A stretch of 64,000 bases of DNA. Origin: Pisolithus tinctorius. Its lineage: Eukaryota; Basidiomycota; Agaricomycetes; Boletales; Pisolithaceae. Position numbers and translations under genes: made by a program. The stretch spans positions 310,001-374,000 of the forward strand of contig JANFAH010000019.1 of assembly GCA_024663395.1 (NCBI GenBank), given 5' to 3'. This document shows positions 11,561-21,245 of this stretch, one piece after another. The notes beneath the pieces are model-generated. The model worked only from the letters and a program-made list of their open reading frames with translations. It had not been told where the DNA came from and did no database searches. Within the stretch, counting starts at the first letter, position 1, and every line of letters starts with the position of its first letter.

Positions 11561-12047
11561 CAGTCAAATATGTGGTTGGAGACTCTGCATGTCTGTGCCT
11601 GGGCAATTGCCATGACCAAGTAAATACTACTCACTCCATCAGATGTCACCACACTTTCCTCAGTGGTCTATGCCCATGCTATGTTACATATTGTATAGAG
11701 TGCTCAGATCAGATTCCATGGAATAGGTACTTGATATGACAAACCCCTGTCAGCAGCATGGAAACCCCAAATCACTTTGATTGCTCCTTCATGATGTTAT
11801 GGTGATCTATTTGAAATGGGGGGTTCCCATGATCCTCTTGGAATAGGTCTGTTTGGGCTGGGGAAACCCTCAGGATCCCCTGGGAACAGGTCTATTTAGG
11901 CCAGGGGACAGCATTCCAAGCCACTGTATAGTCCTTCTCCACAATAAATACTGCAGCCATGTGGCAATCAAGGAAATTGAATACATTCACTGATCAATGC
12001 AGAACTTGGAGGTGTTCATATGATTCAAAGAGCATCCCATGTTGGAC
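11561..12047. other. Spacer of the inverted duplication, right half
   Basis: No gene. It contains two diverged copies of the GGAATAGGTCTGTTTGGGCTGGGGAAA-type minisatellite box (about 11840-11905). The rest is unassigned CpG-poor DNA. Confidence 0.45.
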
Positions 12048-12880
12048 AACTCTTACTCTTACAGTGGTCTATTGGGTGGTTCAGATGATCCTCTGGGAAT
12101 AGCTCAGTTTAGGCTGGGAAAACCCTTATGATGCCCTGGGAACAGGTCCATTTATGCTGGGGAAATCTCCAGGATGCCCAGGGATCAGGTCCATTTGGGC
12201 TGGGGAAACCCCCAGGATGCCCTGGGAACAGGTCCATTTAGGCTGGAGAATCCCCAAGGATGACCTGGGAACAAGGCTGGGGAAACCCCCATGATGCCCT
12301 GGGAACAGGTCCATTTATGCTGGGGAAATCTCCAGGATGCCCAGGGATCAGGTCCATTTAGGCTGGGGAAACCCCCAGGATGCCCTGGGAACAGGTCCAT
12401 TTAGCCTGGAGAATCCCCCAAGATGCACTGGGTGTCATGACCATGCATTCACCCTGAGTCCTAACTTACTCTGTACCCTTTTTCCACTGGTCCTTCACTC
12501 ACTCTGCACCAACTCCACCCACCTTCTGTCATTTACAAACCATCTCTGCCCCAGCTGCTGTCAGACTTGTTCTGGTCTCCTACTGGACCATGTGGATCAT
12601 TCTCTGGGGAGTCATGTGACCACCCTTCAGACTTCTCCCTGACAGCACTGTGGGGAGTTGAGACTCCCTACACTACTTCATGCACAAAAGGACATGTCAG
12701 GCAGTGGGTATGCACATCATAGTTCACACAGATCATCAAGTCGTCAAGTCACATACAAGATCATGCACATCAACTGTCAATGCTCACTCATTGATACATG
12801 TGGCTAGTCATGTGAGCCTATCAAATAGCCTTGCCAGACTCAAGCGACCCTCGACTGGCCTGTCTTGAACCCTGTGAAGT

Positions 12881-13595
12881 TGTCATGACCGTGCGTTCAT
12901 TATAAGTCCCTGTACACTCCGCACCCTACTCCGCCGGTCATTCGCTCACTCCGCACCAACTCTGCCCAACGTCTGCTGTTTACGAACCATCTCCGCTCCG
13001 ACTGCTGTCGGACTTGTGTTACTCTCCTACCAGACCGAGCAGTCCATTCTCTGAGGGGTCATGTGACTACATTCACAGTCAGGTACTCCACAGTGCACTC
13101 ACTGCATGGTCCAGTGCCTGGACTATTTCCTTTTCTGGATGTTCTGTGTTACCCGTTCGTATGTCCTCCATCTACCCTTCATTCGTCTCCCAGGAAATTT
13201 TACTTGAAAATTTATGAGTCTCCGTATGTCAGTTCCAATTCCAATTACTGTACCTCTGTAGCAGTATAAAAGCATGTACTGTACTCCGCTGTTCTTCAGT
13301 ACAAATATCAACTTAGTTCCTACTCCTCCTGACTCCGTCTTCTGCCTGTTGGAGTTATCTCCAACTCTCCATCTGTACTCTCCCTCTGAAATACAAGGGC
13401 TGAGATCATGCAAGGGGGTAGTGCACGAGCTAAACCCGATGCCCTCACTCTGCTCCACCTTTGTCTTGGTGGTCTTCGTTCCTGCCAAACACTCCACAAG
13501 TCAGAGTTCTGTTCTTCTGTGTCGGACTTGCTTCTGGACCTTCCTCTAGACCTTATATAGCGTCGGAGTTGGTCGGAGTAGGCCCAGACTTGACA
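12881..13595 (+). repeat. Solo LTR-A, copy 3 (youngest)
   Basis: 715 bp, TGTCATGACCGTGCG...CCCAGACTTGACA, with TSD GAAGT (12876-12880 and 13596-13600). It retains many CpGs and so is the least decayed copy and best reference for the family. A TATA box (TATAAAAG, 13265-13272) marks the likely U3/R boundary. It is inserted in MITE 1. Confidence 0.94.
13265..13272 (+). promoter_or_regulatory. LTR-A TATA box
   Basis: TATAAAAG followed by CATGTACTGTACTC. The same box is present at the equivalent place in the copies at 16992-18168 (17397-17404) and, in minus orientation, in the other copies. Confidence 0.65.
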
Positions 13596-14280
13596 GAAGT
13601 CCTTGCCATTGCATTCCCACTTTGCTTCACTCATGTTGTCCTTGTTCAGCACACTGCTCAGTACCTGATCAATTCTTCTCTCTTGCTGTCATTCTGTCAG
13701 GGACCCTGTTCAGAGGCTAACATCGCTTGTAGCAGCTACCCTGAGTTCACTTGTTCCCTCCCTGAAAACCCTTCTGCTTCCATTACACTATTTAGCTAGC
13801 AGGTACTGTACAGTAAAAACAACTTTGAAAAACCCACTTAGATTTGGATTAGAAAGATTCTCTGCAGAACACGATGTCAAAGGACCCCTTGTGACGAGCT
13901 TGACAGCTCATATTCTTCAACCCTCTTCTTCTTGCCTCCTTTTGCTCTTGTGCTAGTCTAGGTTCCCTTGGGACGATCCTAGGCAGACTCACTGACTCGC
14001 CTTCGGCCTATCACTATTCTAGCAGGGAGAGATTTCACTCCCCACAGTGTGCAGTCAGGTACTCCACAGTGTGTGCACCACATGGTCCGGCATCTGGACT
14101 GTTCCCTTTTTGGGATGTACTATGTTACCTATTCATATGTTCTCCATCTACCCTTCATTCATTGTCTAGGAAGTTTTACTTGAAATTTTACAAGTCTCTG
14201 TTTGTCAGTTCTGATTCTGATTACTGTACCTCCATAGTAGTATGAAAGCATGTATCTTACTCTGCTGTTCCTCAGTATGA

Positions 14281-16093
14281 TGTCACACACCAAAGGTGTT
14301 TGGTGAGGTGGACATGGATGCAGCTGATGAATGGAGATGAAGACCATAGCCCTCATGTGAAGAAGGACAGCCAGAAATGTCAGCAGTCATCCCTCGCACA
14401 AGAATGAGTTGTCAATGCCAAAGAAAAAAAAGAAGGAAGCAAGTTAAGCACCAACAAAAATTCTTAAGTGCCCATGTATGGCATTCCAGTTTTCACCATA
14501 TCTCCACCAGTTTTGCAGATACCCACACTGTTCCCAGACTCACTTATAGTGCTCAGCCACATGATCCTATCTTCCAAAATTGGAAAGGATTTGCACACTC
14601 CACACATTTCTACAGCACTCCCTCCAAAAGATGCTCACTTTGCTAATTCCTCTGATATGGCTGCCTCCACATCAATCATTTTGCTTGTCCCCTTTGCTAG
14701 GGACCATGGCTATGTATATCTACCAAGAGTTCCTGCCAGCTTCTGTCCTGAAGCATCCTGGTACATCCCATCCTCATCTGCCCCCTCTCAGCCCATCCAG
14801 CTTGGACAGTGCATTCTTTTTGTCAGTATGACCTCTAGGAGGACATTCTTTGGTCACCTCAGGTCTGTCATTCACTTAGAAAGGACTTATGTGGTTGTTT
14901 CAGTCTCTCCAGTCCAAGAAGCATATGGATCCTTCCTCCCTGCTCCATGCAATGTCTTCATACCAGTCTCATCCATCATTCTTCCAAAATTGTGACAGCT
15001 ACAGTATAATCTACTGTTCTACACTCTCCCTGATCACATCCATGACAAGTATGATGCACATCTTGCCTCTTTATTGTAAGATACAGCAGAAGATGCTCCC
15101 CCTTCATCCTCTCTTCCAACAGAGCCACATTCATGAAGTTTTTACTTGCTTCACTGAGAGGACAGTTAGGGGGGGAAAGTTGTGATCCCCTATGCTCCTG
15201 TCACCCCACAGACCCCCAAAGCTTGACCCCTGTTGACATCTGACTCACCCTGTCCACTTTTAGATGTACTATATCAGCATCAGATCAGTGCTGCCTCTCT
15301 GTCATCCCACTTTGGCCTAGAAGCAATCTCTTTGAGATGTGACATGCACAGCCTCCCCCTAATGCAATTCCAGTGCGCTTTCCCAGTTCCTGACATTATT
15401 TGACTCATACTTTGACATTCTGACTGTCTTTGACTCATCTATTGCCAATACTTACCAATCTTTTGACCTTGCTTACTGATTCTTCACTTCTGGCTTACTT
15501 ATCCTTACCAATGCTCACTGATGCTTTCTAAGATGATTACCCACCACTTACATTCCTTACTCATCAGTTACCAATCACTTACCAAGCATTTGCACCTTGT
15601 TTTCCATAGGCAATGCCCCTGTACTGTATATAAATCACTGTACTTAGGTAGCTGGAAAAAAAAAGATGTCAGAGAGCCCCTCTTGCTCACATTTTATCAT
15701 CTCTCAGTAAATCATTCAGCAGCTTCAATAGTTGAGACTATATTAAGGGTCTAACTATTGTCTACGTTGCTTATTATCATCTATCATCAATATACTTCGC
15801 TCCAAGTCCTCCCTGAGCTCAGTGCAGCTCAGAGCATCAAATTAAGTCACCATCCATCCTTCTGTAGGTTGACAGCAGTCTACCCCATCACATTCTCTTG
15901 CATTCCTGCTCCATCTTTGTCAGGAGCACCCCCAACCCTCAGCACTCATCTTTGAGTGTTGTAGCTCACAAAAACCCTTCCCAATCAAAGGTTCCACCAT
16001 CTGGGTACTGCATAGGCACACCACCACTTGCTCTTTTTGTCTTTTGTGTTGGTTTTGGTTGGTTTCCACCACTGAACCACACTTTGACTCACA
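14281..16093 (+). repeat. LTR-B, copy 1 (oldest, solo)
   Basis: 1813 bp from TGTCACACACC to TTTGACTCACA. It lies inside LTR-A copy 2, splitting the sequence CAGTACGAATATC known from other LTR-A copies. The flanking 4-mers are ATGA (14277-14280) and ACAA (16094-16097); both derive from ACGA by a CpG transition on opposite strands. A TATATAAA box is near 15628. A 175-codon open frame at 14468-14995 matches frames in the other two copies. Confidence 0.88.
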
Positions 16094-16388
16094 ACAAATA
16101 TCAACTTAGTTCCTACTCCTTCTGTTCCTATCTCCTGCCTGTCGGAGTTGCCTCCAACTTTCCGTCTGAACTCTCCCTCTGAAATATGAGGGCTGAGATT
16201 GTGCAAGGGGGTAGCACATGAGCTAAACCTGACACCCTCACTCCACTCTACCTTTGTCTTGGCAGACTTCATTCTTGCTGACCCTCTGCTAGTTGGAGTT
16301 CTGTCCCTTTGAGTTGGACTTGCTTCTGAACCCCCTCTCCAGACCTTATCTAGTGTCAGAGTCAGTCAGAGTAGGCCTGGACTTGACA

Positions 16389-16490
16389 CTGGGAACAGGT
16401 CCATTTAGCCTGGAGAATCCCCCAAGACACACTGGGAACAGGTCCATTTAGGCTGTGGAAACCCCCAGGATGCCCAGGAAATAGGTCTAT
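16389..16490 (-). repeat. 42-bp minisatellite, right-arm remainder
   Basis: Two units in reverse orientation (CTGGGAACAGGTCCATTTAGCC), continuing the array broken by LTR-A copy 2 from 12075-12432. Confidence 0.85.
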
Positions 16491-16644
16491 TAATCCACCA
16501 GGGAAAGCCCCATTTGGACCCCAGGCACTCTGTTATAGATGTAATAATCTTGGAGAAAGTCCATGTCTGACATCTTGCTCTGGAGAATCTCCAGGGCCTG
16601 GTGAAGCTCCAGCAGTTGCTGGGAATACCCAGGTGGTCAACACC

Positions 16645-16690
16645 TATTAGGTGGATACATCTATAAGAATATATGAACCTAATAGGTCCC
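16645..16690. other. Inverted-repeat hairpin in the duplicated segment
   Basis: ACCTATTAGGT and ACCTAATAGGT form a perfect 11-bp inverted repeat around a loop of about 24 bp. The same hairpin is in the left arm (about 3650-3700) and a decayed version is near 18880-18930. No RNA-gene fold was recognised. Confidence 0.6.
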
Positions 16691-16719
16691 CTGGGGGGGT
16701 GACTGAAGTGAACTCACTT

Positions 16720-16991
16720 GGAGATTCTCCACACTTCCACACTTGCTTGGAGATTCCCTGCACCTGCATGGAGATTCCCCACACCTACTTGGGGATTCCC
16801 CACACTTGCTTGGAGATTCCCTGCACCTGCATGGAGATTCTCCCAACCCACTTGGAAATTCTCCACACTTCCATGGAGATTCCCCACACTTGCTTGGAGA
16901 TTTACCCAACCCACTTAGAGATTCTCCACACTTGCTTGGAGATTCCCCACACCTACTTGGAGATTCTCCCAACCCACTTGGAGATTCTCCA
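16720..16991 (+). repeat. 21-bp minisatellite array
   Basis: About thirteen units of CTTGGAGATTCCCCACACxTG type. Flanking bases vary while the GGAGATTCxCC core is constant. It ends at the LTR-A insertion (16992). Confidence 0.85.
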
Positions 16992-18168
16992 TGTCATGAC
17001 TGTGCATTTATCCTAAAGTCCTCACTCACTCTGCACCCTCCTCTGCTGGTCATTCACTCACTCTGCACCAACTCCACCTGCCCTCTGTCATTTACAAACC
17101 TTCTCCACTCTGACTGCTGTTGGACTTGCACTGGTCTACCATCACACTGCATGGACTATTCTCTGAGGGGTCATGTGACCTCCCTTCAGACTCCCCTTTG
17201 ACAGCACACAGTCAGGTACTCCACAGCACATCCACCACATGGTCCAGCACCTGGACTGTTTCCTTTTTGGGTTGTTCTATGTTACCTGTTGTATGTTCTC
17301 TGTCTTCCCTTCATTTGTTGTCTAGGAAGTTTTACTTGAAAATTTACAAGTCTCCATATGTCAGTTCCAATTCCAATTACTGTACCTCTGTAGCAGTATA
17401 AAAGCATGTACTGTGTACTCTGCTGTTCTTCAGTACAAATATCAACTTAGTTCCTACTCCCTCTCTCTCCATCTTCTGTCTGTCAGAGTTACCTCCAACT
17501 CTCTGTCTAGGCCTCTACCTCTGAAATACAAGGGCTGAGATCATGCAAGGGGGTAGCACTGTAAGTTAGGTATTAAGTGAAGCTGGGGAGTGCAGGGGAC
17601 TCCTAGGGCTTGATAGAAATGGGTCTAGTTCAACCCAAAGGGACTCTGAGCTTGGATCAGTGAAAAAGAGGTGAAGGAGTGGATTGGAGTTGGTCAAAAG
17701 GAATGAAGTGATGAAAGGAGTGGATAACTGTGTCTAGCAGTCATCTGGGAGTGCCTCAATGAGGGCTTGTTGCAGTCTTTTGTTTGCAGTCTTTTAATTG
17801 TCACTGTCTCACTGTCTGGCTCTCTCTCTTTTGTGTACTGTAGACCTACACTAGTGTGCAAAAGTTGCTGACTAAGCTACCAAAAATGCGCCACACAGGT
17901 AGGCTAGGTGTCACTAATGTAAATCAAAGCCAAAAAACACAGTAGAAAGATAAAATAATTAATTCTCCTTAGTAGGGAGCACTTATTCCCTACAGTGCAC
18001 AAGCTAAACCCAACACCCTCATTCCACTCTGCCTCTGTCTCAGCAGACTTCATCCCTGCTGACACTCTGCCAGTTGGAGTTCTGTTCTTCTGTGCCAGAC
18101 TTGCTTCCATAACTCTCCCCAGACCTTGTCTAGCATTGGAGTTGGTTGGAGTATGCCTGGACTTGACA
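16992..18168 (+). repeat. Solo LTR-A, copy 4, split by MITE 2
   Basis: TGTCATGACTGTGC...GGACTTGACA with TSD CTCCA (16987-16991 and 18169-18173). Subtracting MITE 2 (441 bp) gives 736 bp. It is inserted into the 21-bp minisatellite, which resumes at 18169. Confidence 0.92.
17557..17997 (+). mobile_element. CACTG-ended MITE 2 (441 bp)
   Basis: The left end is CACTGTAAGTTAGGTATTAAGTG and the right end reversed is CACTGTAGGGAATAAGTG. No coding capacity. It interrupts LTR-A copy 4 at GGTAG/CACAAG, where uninterrupted copies read GGTAGTGCAC or GGTAGCACA, so the site was probably a CpG. Confidence 0.65.
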
Positions 18169-18460
18169 CTCCACACTTGCATGGAGATTCCCCACACCTC
18201 CTTAGAGATTCCCCACACTTGCTTGGAGATTCTCCACACAAGTGTGGAGATTCCCCCCACCTGCTTGGAGATTATCCCAACCCACTTGGACATTCTCCAC
18301 ACCTGCATGGAGATTCTCCAAACTCACTTGGAGATTCTCCACACTTGCTTGGAGATTCCCCACACCTGCTTGGATAATCTCCCAACCCACTTGGACATTC
18401 TCCACACTTTGTTGGAGATTCCCCATAACTGCTAGGAGATTCTCCCAACCCATTTGGTGA
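18169..18460 (+). repeat. 21-bp minisatellite array, continuation
   Basis: About fourteen units of the GGAGATTCTCCACACTTGCTT family, continuous with 16720-16991 once the LTR is removed. Confidence 0.85.
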
Positions 18461-19020
18461 CAGCCTCATTTGGGTCCTTTTTGGTATGGGGAAAGTCCTA
18501 TGGAGACCCTATTTCAGCTGGAGAAAGCACCATTTGGTGTGGAGAAAGTCCCATGGAGGCCCTATTTCAGCTGGAGAAAACACCATTTGGGTCTTTTTTT
18601 GGCATGGAGAAAGGCCCATTAATGCCCTATTTCAGCTGGGGAATCTCTCATTTGGGTCCTTGGAGAAAGTACAATGGAGACCCTATTTCAGCTGGAGAAA
18701 GGCCCATCTGGACCCCAGTCACTCTGACATATTTGGGGAAACATATATTAATTGTGGAGAAATCCATTTCTCCAGCACTATCCCACAAGAAATCCCTAGG
18801 GGGCCTGGAGAATCTCCAGGAATGGTGCTGGAGAAAAAACTTTCCACACCAGCAGTTGGGGATACCTGACCTGTCAAGACCTCATGGGTATATACATCTG
18901 TAGAAATATGTAGACCTAATAGGTCTCCAAAGGGGGTTGACTGAAGTGCCTGGTAAGCTTGGGGCTAAGCCCAACACCCTAACTAGACAATGGGATGTCT
19001 ACCCCAAAGAGGGGGATAGC
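18460..19020 (+). repeat. About 66-bp minisatellite and third copy of the duplicated edge
   Basis: Four units of roughly 66 bp share CCCTATTTCAGCTGGAGAAA and CATTTGGGTCCTT (18460-18710). The part from about 18710 to 18950 is a diverged direct copy of 16500-16720 (GACCCCAG...GGAGAATCTCCAGG...AATAGGTCTCC...GACTGAAGTG). No gene. Confidence 0.7.
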
Positions 19021-19242
19021 GGCCATGCCTGAGTGAACCCACAAAACCTGAGACTTGTCTTCACCCAAGGGCAGCTGGTGGTCTCCCTGTGCACTACCTA
19101 CCTTGAGTACCCAGTCTTACAAGCAGTTGCACTTATGGATATCAAGAAGCTCCATAATGATATCCTAACAGCTCTACTGGACAACCTTGTCTCACAGATC
19201 CATCTGTCCAACATGTCAGATCCCCAGTGGTTTGTTGATGAC

Positions 19243-19977
19243 TGTCAAGTCCAGGCCTACTCCGACCAACTCCAACACTATACAAGGTCTAGAGGAGGGT
19301 CCGGAAGCAAGTCTGACACACAGGAACAGAACTCCGACTAGCAGAGTGTTGGCAGGGACAAAGACCACCAAAGCAAAGGCAGAGCAGAGTGAGGGCATCG
19401 GGTTTAGCTCGTGCACTACCCCCTTGCATGATCTCAGCCCTCATATTTTAGAGGGAGAGTACAGATGGAGAGTCAGAGATAACTCCGACAGGCAGAAGAC
19501 GGAATCAGAGGGAGTAGGAACTAAGTTGATATTTGTACTGAGGAATGGCAGAGTATGATACATGCTTTTATACTACTATGGAGGTACAGTAACCAGAATC
19601 AGAACTGACATATGGAGACCCAGAAATTTTCAAGTAAAAACTTCCTAGATGACAAATGAAGGGTAGATGGAGGACATACAAATGGGTAACATAGAACAAC
19701 TCGAAAAGGAAACAGTCCAGGCACTGGACCATGCAGTGCATGCGCTGCAGAGTACCTGACTGCACGCTGTCAGGGAAAAGTCCAAAGGTAGTCACATGAC
19801 CCCTCAGAGAATGGCCTGCTTGGTCCGGTAGGAGAGCAACACAAGTCCGACAGCAGTCAGAGCAGAGATGGCTCGTAAACAACAGAAGTTGGGCAGAGTT
19901 GGTGTGGAGTGAGCGAATGACCGGCAGAAGATGGTGCAGAGTGAGTAGGGACCTAGAACGCATGCACGGTTATGACA
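19243..19977 (-). repeat. Solo LTR-A, copy 5
   Basis: 735 bp. The minus strand starts TGTCATAACCGTGC and ends GGACTTGACA. TSD ATGAC at 19238-19242 and 19978-19982. It is inserted in the RNase H/integrase linker of the Ty3 remnant; removing it restores the frame ...WFVDD-TGFLW. Confidence 0.94.
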
Positions 19978-21245
19978 ATGACACTGGTTTCCTTTGGCTT
20001 GACAGAAGGATCTACATGCTGGACTGAAATGACCTTTGCCTTAGGGTCTTGCAGCTTAAGCATGACCATCCTCTGTCCAGCCACTTTGGCCAAAACTGAA
20101 CCCTAGAGCTCATCCAGCATGAATATACCTGGCCTGGCCTCAGGACATTTGTCAAGGACTATGTCCAGTCTTGCATGGCCTGTGGTTGGGCTAAGGTTCC
20201 CCACCACTGGCCTTATGGCCTCCTCAAGTAACTTCTGGTGCCAGGGAAACTGTGGAATTCCATATCAATGGATTTCATCAAGCAACTCCTGGTCTCATCC
20301 AGCTTCATGGCTGTCCTCATAGTAGTTGACTGGCTTTCCAAGCAGGCCATCTTCATCCCAACCTATGACACTGTCACAGCCCCAGAACTCACCAGGTTGT
20401 TTCTACTCCATGTCTTTTCCAAGCATGGAGTGCTGGCCCATGTAACCTCAGACTGAGGCTCAGAGTTCATCTCACACTTCTTCCAGTCACTTAGTAAGGC
20501 CCTGGACATGCACTTACACTTCACCTTGGGCTACCACCCTGAAGGCAATGGCCAGACCAAGAGGACTAACCAGACACTAGAGCAGTATCTCTGAGTCTAC
20601 TGCAATTATCAGCAGGACAACTGGGGTGACATCTTACCCCTGGCTGAGTTTGCATATAACAATGCCCCTAGCACTACTACCAGTGTTTCACCTTTCTTCA
20701 CTAATAAGGGTTACCACCCCAACATCTTGGTGTACCCAGAGCATGATCTCACCTCTGCTCAGGCTTGTGATTATGCAGTTGATCTAGACTCACTGCATCA
20801 GTACCTCTGCAATGAGATGACCCTCACACAACAGCACTACCAAGGACTGGCCAATGCCAAATGCATCCCAGCTCCAGACTTCAAGGTTGGTGACCAGGTA
20901 TATGTCAAAGTCAAGTACTTCTGGTCAACCTGGCCTTCCAAGAAGCTCTTGGAGAAGAATCTCAGTCCAAACCCAGTCATAGCTCAGGCCAGTACTCACT
21001 CTTTCACCATGTGCCTACCAGACTCAATGTGCACAGTACATCCAGTCTTCCATGTCTCCCAACTCAAGCTGACCATCCCTAACACCATCCTGAACTGGAC
21101 TCAACCACCACCCCCCACCAGTCAAGGTTGATGGCAAACTGGAGTTTAAGGTAGCTGATATCCTCAACTCCAAGGTCAACCAGCATGGCCAGTGTTGGCC
21201 CCAATACCTAGTCTGGTGGACCAGCTACAAAGGGACCAAGGAAGA

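Larger units (their letters stand above)
12646..14049 (+). mobile_element. CACTG-ended MITE 1 (about 684 bp net), hosting a solo LTR-A
   Basis: Terminal inverted repeats are CACTGTGGGGAGTTGAGACT on the left and, reversed, CACTGTGGGGAGTGAAATCT on the right. Its net length without the nested LTR at 12881-13595 is 684 bp. It has no transposase. Ends of the CACT[A/G] type suggest the CMC (CACTA) superfamily, but no clear TSD is visible; the site replaced or duplicated a CG/TG dinucleotide of LTR-A. Confidence 0.7.
12433..16388 (+). repeat. Solo LTR-A, copy 2, split by two nested insertions
   Basis: It starts TGTCATGACC (12433) and ends GGACTTGACA (16388), with TSD CTGGG at 12428-12432 and 16389-16393. 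Removing the CACTG MITE (12646-14049) and LTR-B (14281-16093 plus a 4-bp duplication) leaves 735 bp, the family length. The agreement of the subtraction with copy 5 validates all the boundaries. Confidence 0.93.
12048..16720 (-). repeat. Right arm of the large inverted duplication (interrupted by LTR-A, MITE and LTR-B)
   Basis: 12048-12432 and 16389-16720 are the reverse complement of the left arm (3605-5033 and 10053-10083). The LTR-A solo copy at 12433-16388 occupies the site matching the left-arm copy, and the two LTRs share nearly all decayed CpGs over the first 210 bp. The MITE and LTR-B inside this arm, and the copia in the other, are later and private. Confidence 0.85.

Noticed and set aside
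10868..11652. Long overlapping open frames of 215-244 codons in several phases at 10.9-11.6 kb
   Set aside because: They arise because the minisatellite unit is 21 bp, so no phase contains a stop. The products are pure tandem repeats with no other coding signal.
14468..14995. Treating the LTR-B frame as an ordinary host gene
   Set aside because: It occurs at the same place in every LTR-B copy, so it belongs to the repeat.
16645..16690. The 11-bp hairpin as a tRNA or other small RNA gene
   Set aside because: No cloverleaf, anticodon arm or A/B box arrangement was found, and it decays with the surrounding repeat.
16651..17201. Repetitive proteins with a seven-residue period at 16.7-17.2 kb and again at 18.0-18.5 kb
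   Set aside because: Same cause: 21-bp minisatellite arrays open in both strands and several phases.
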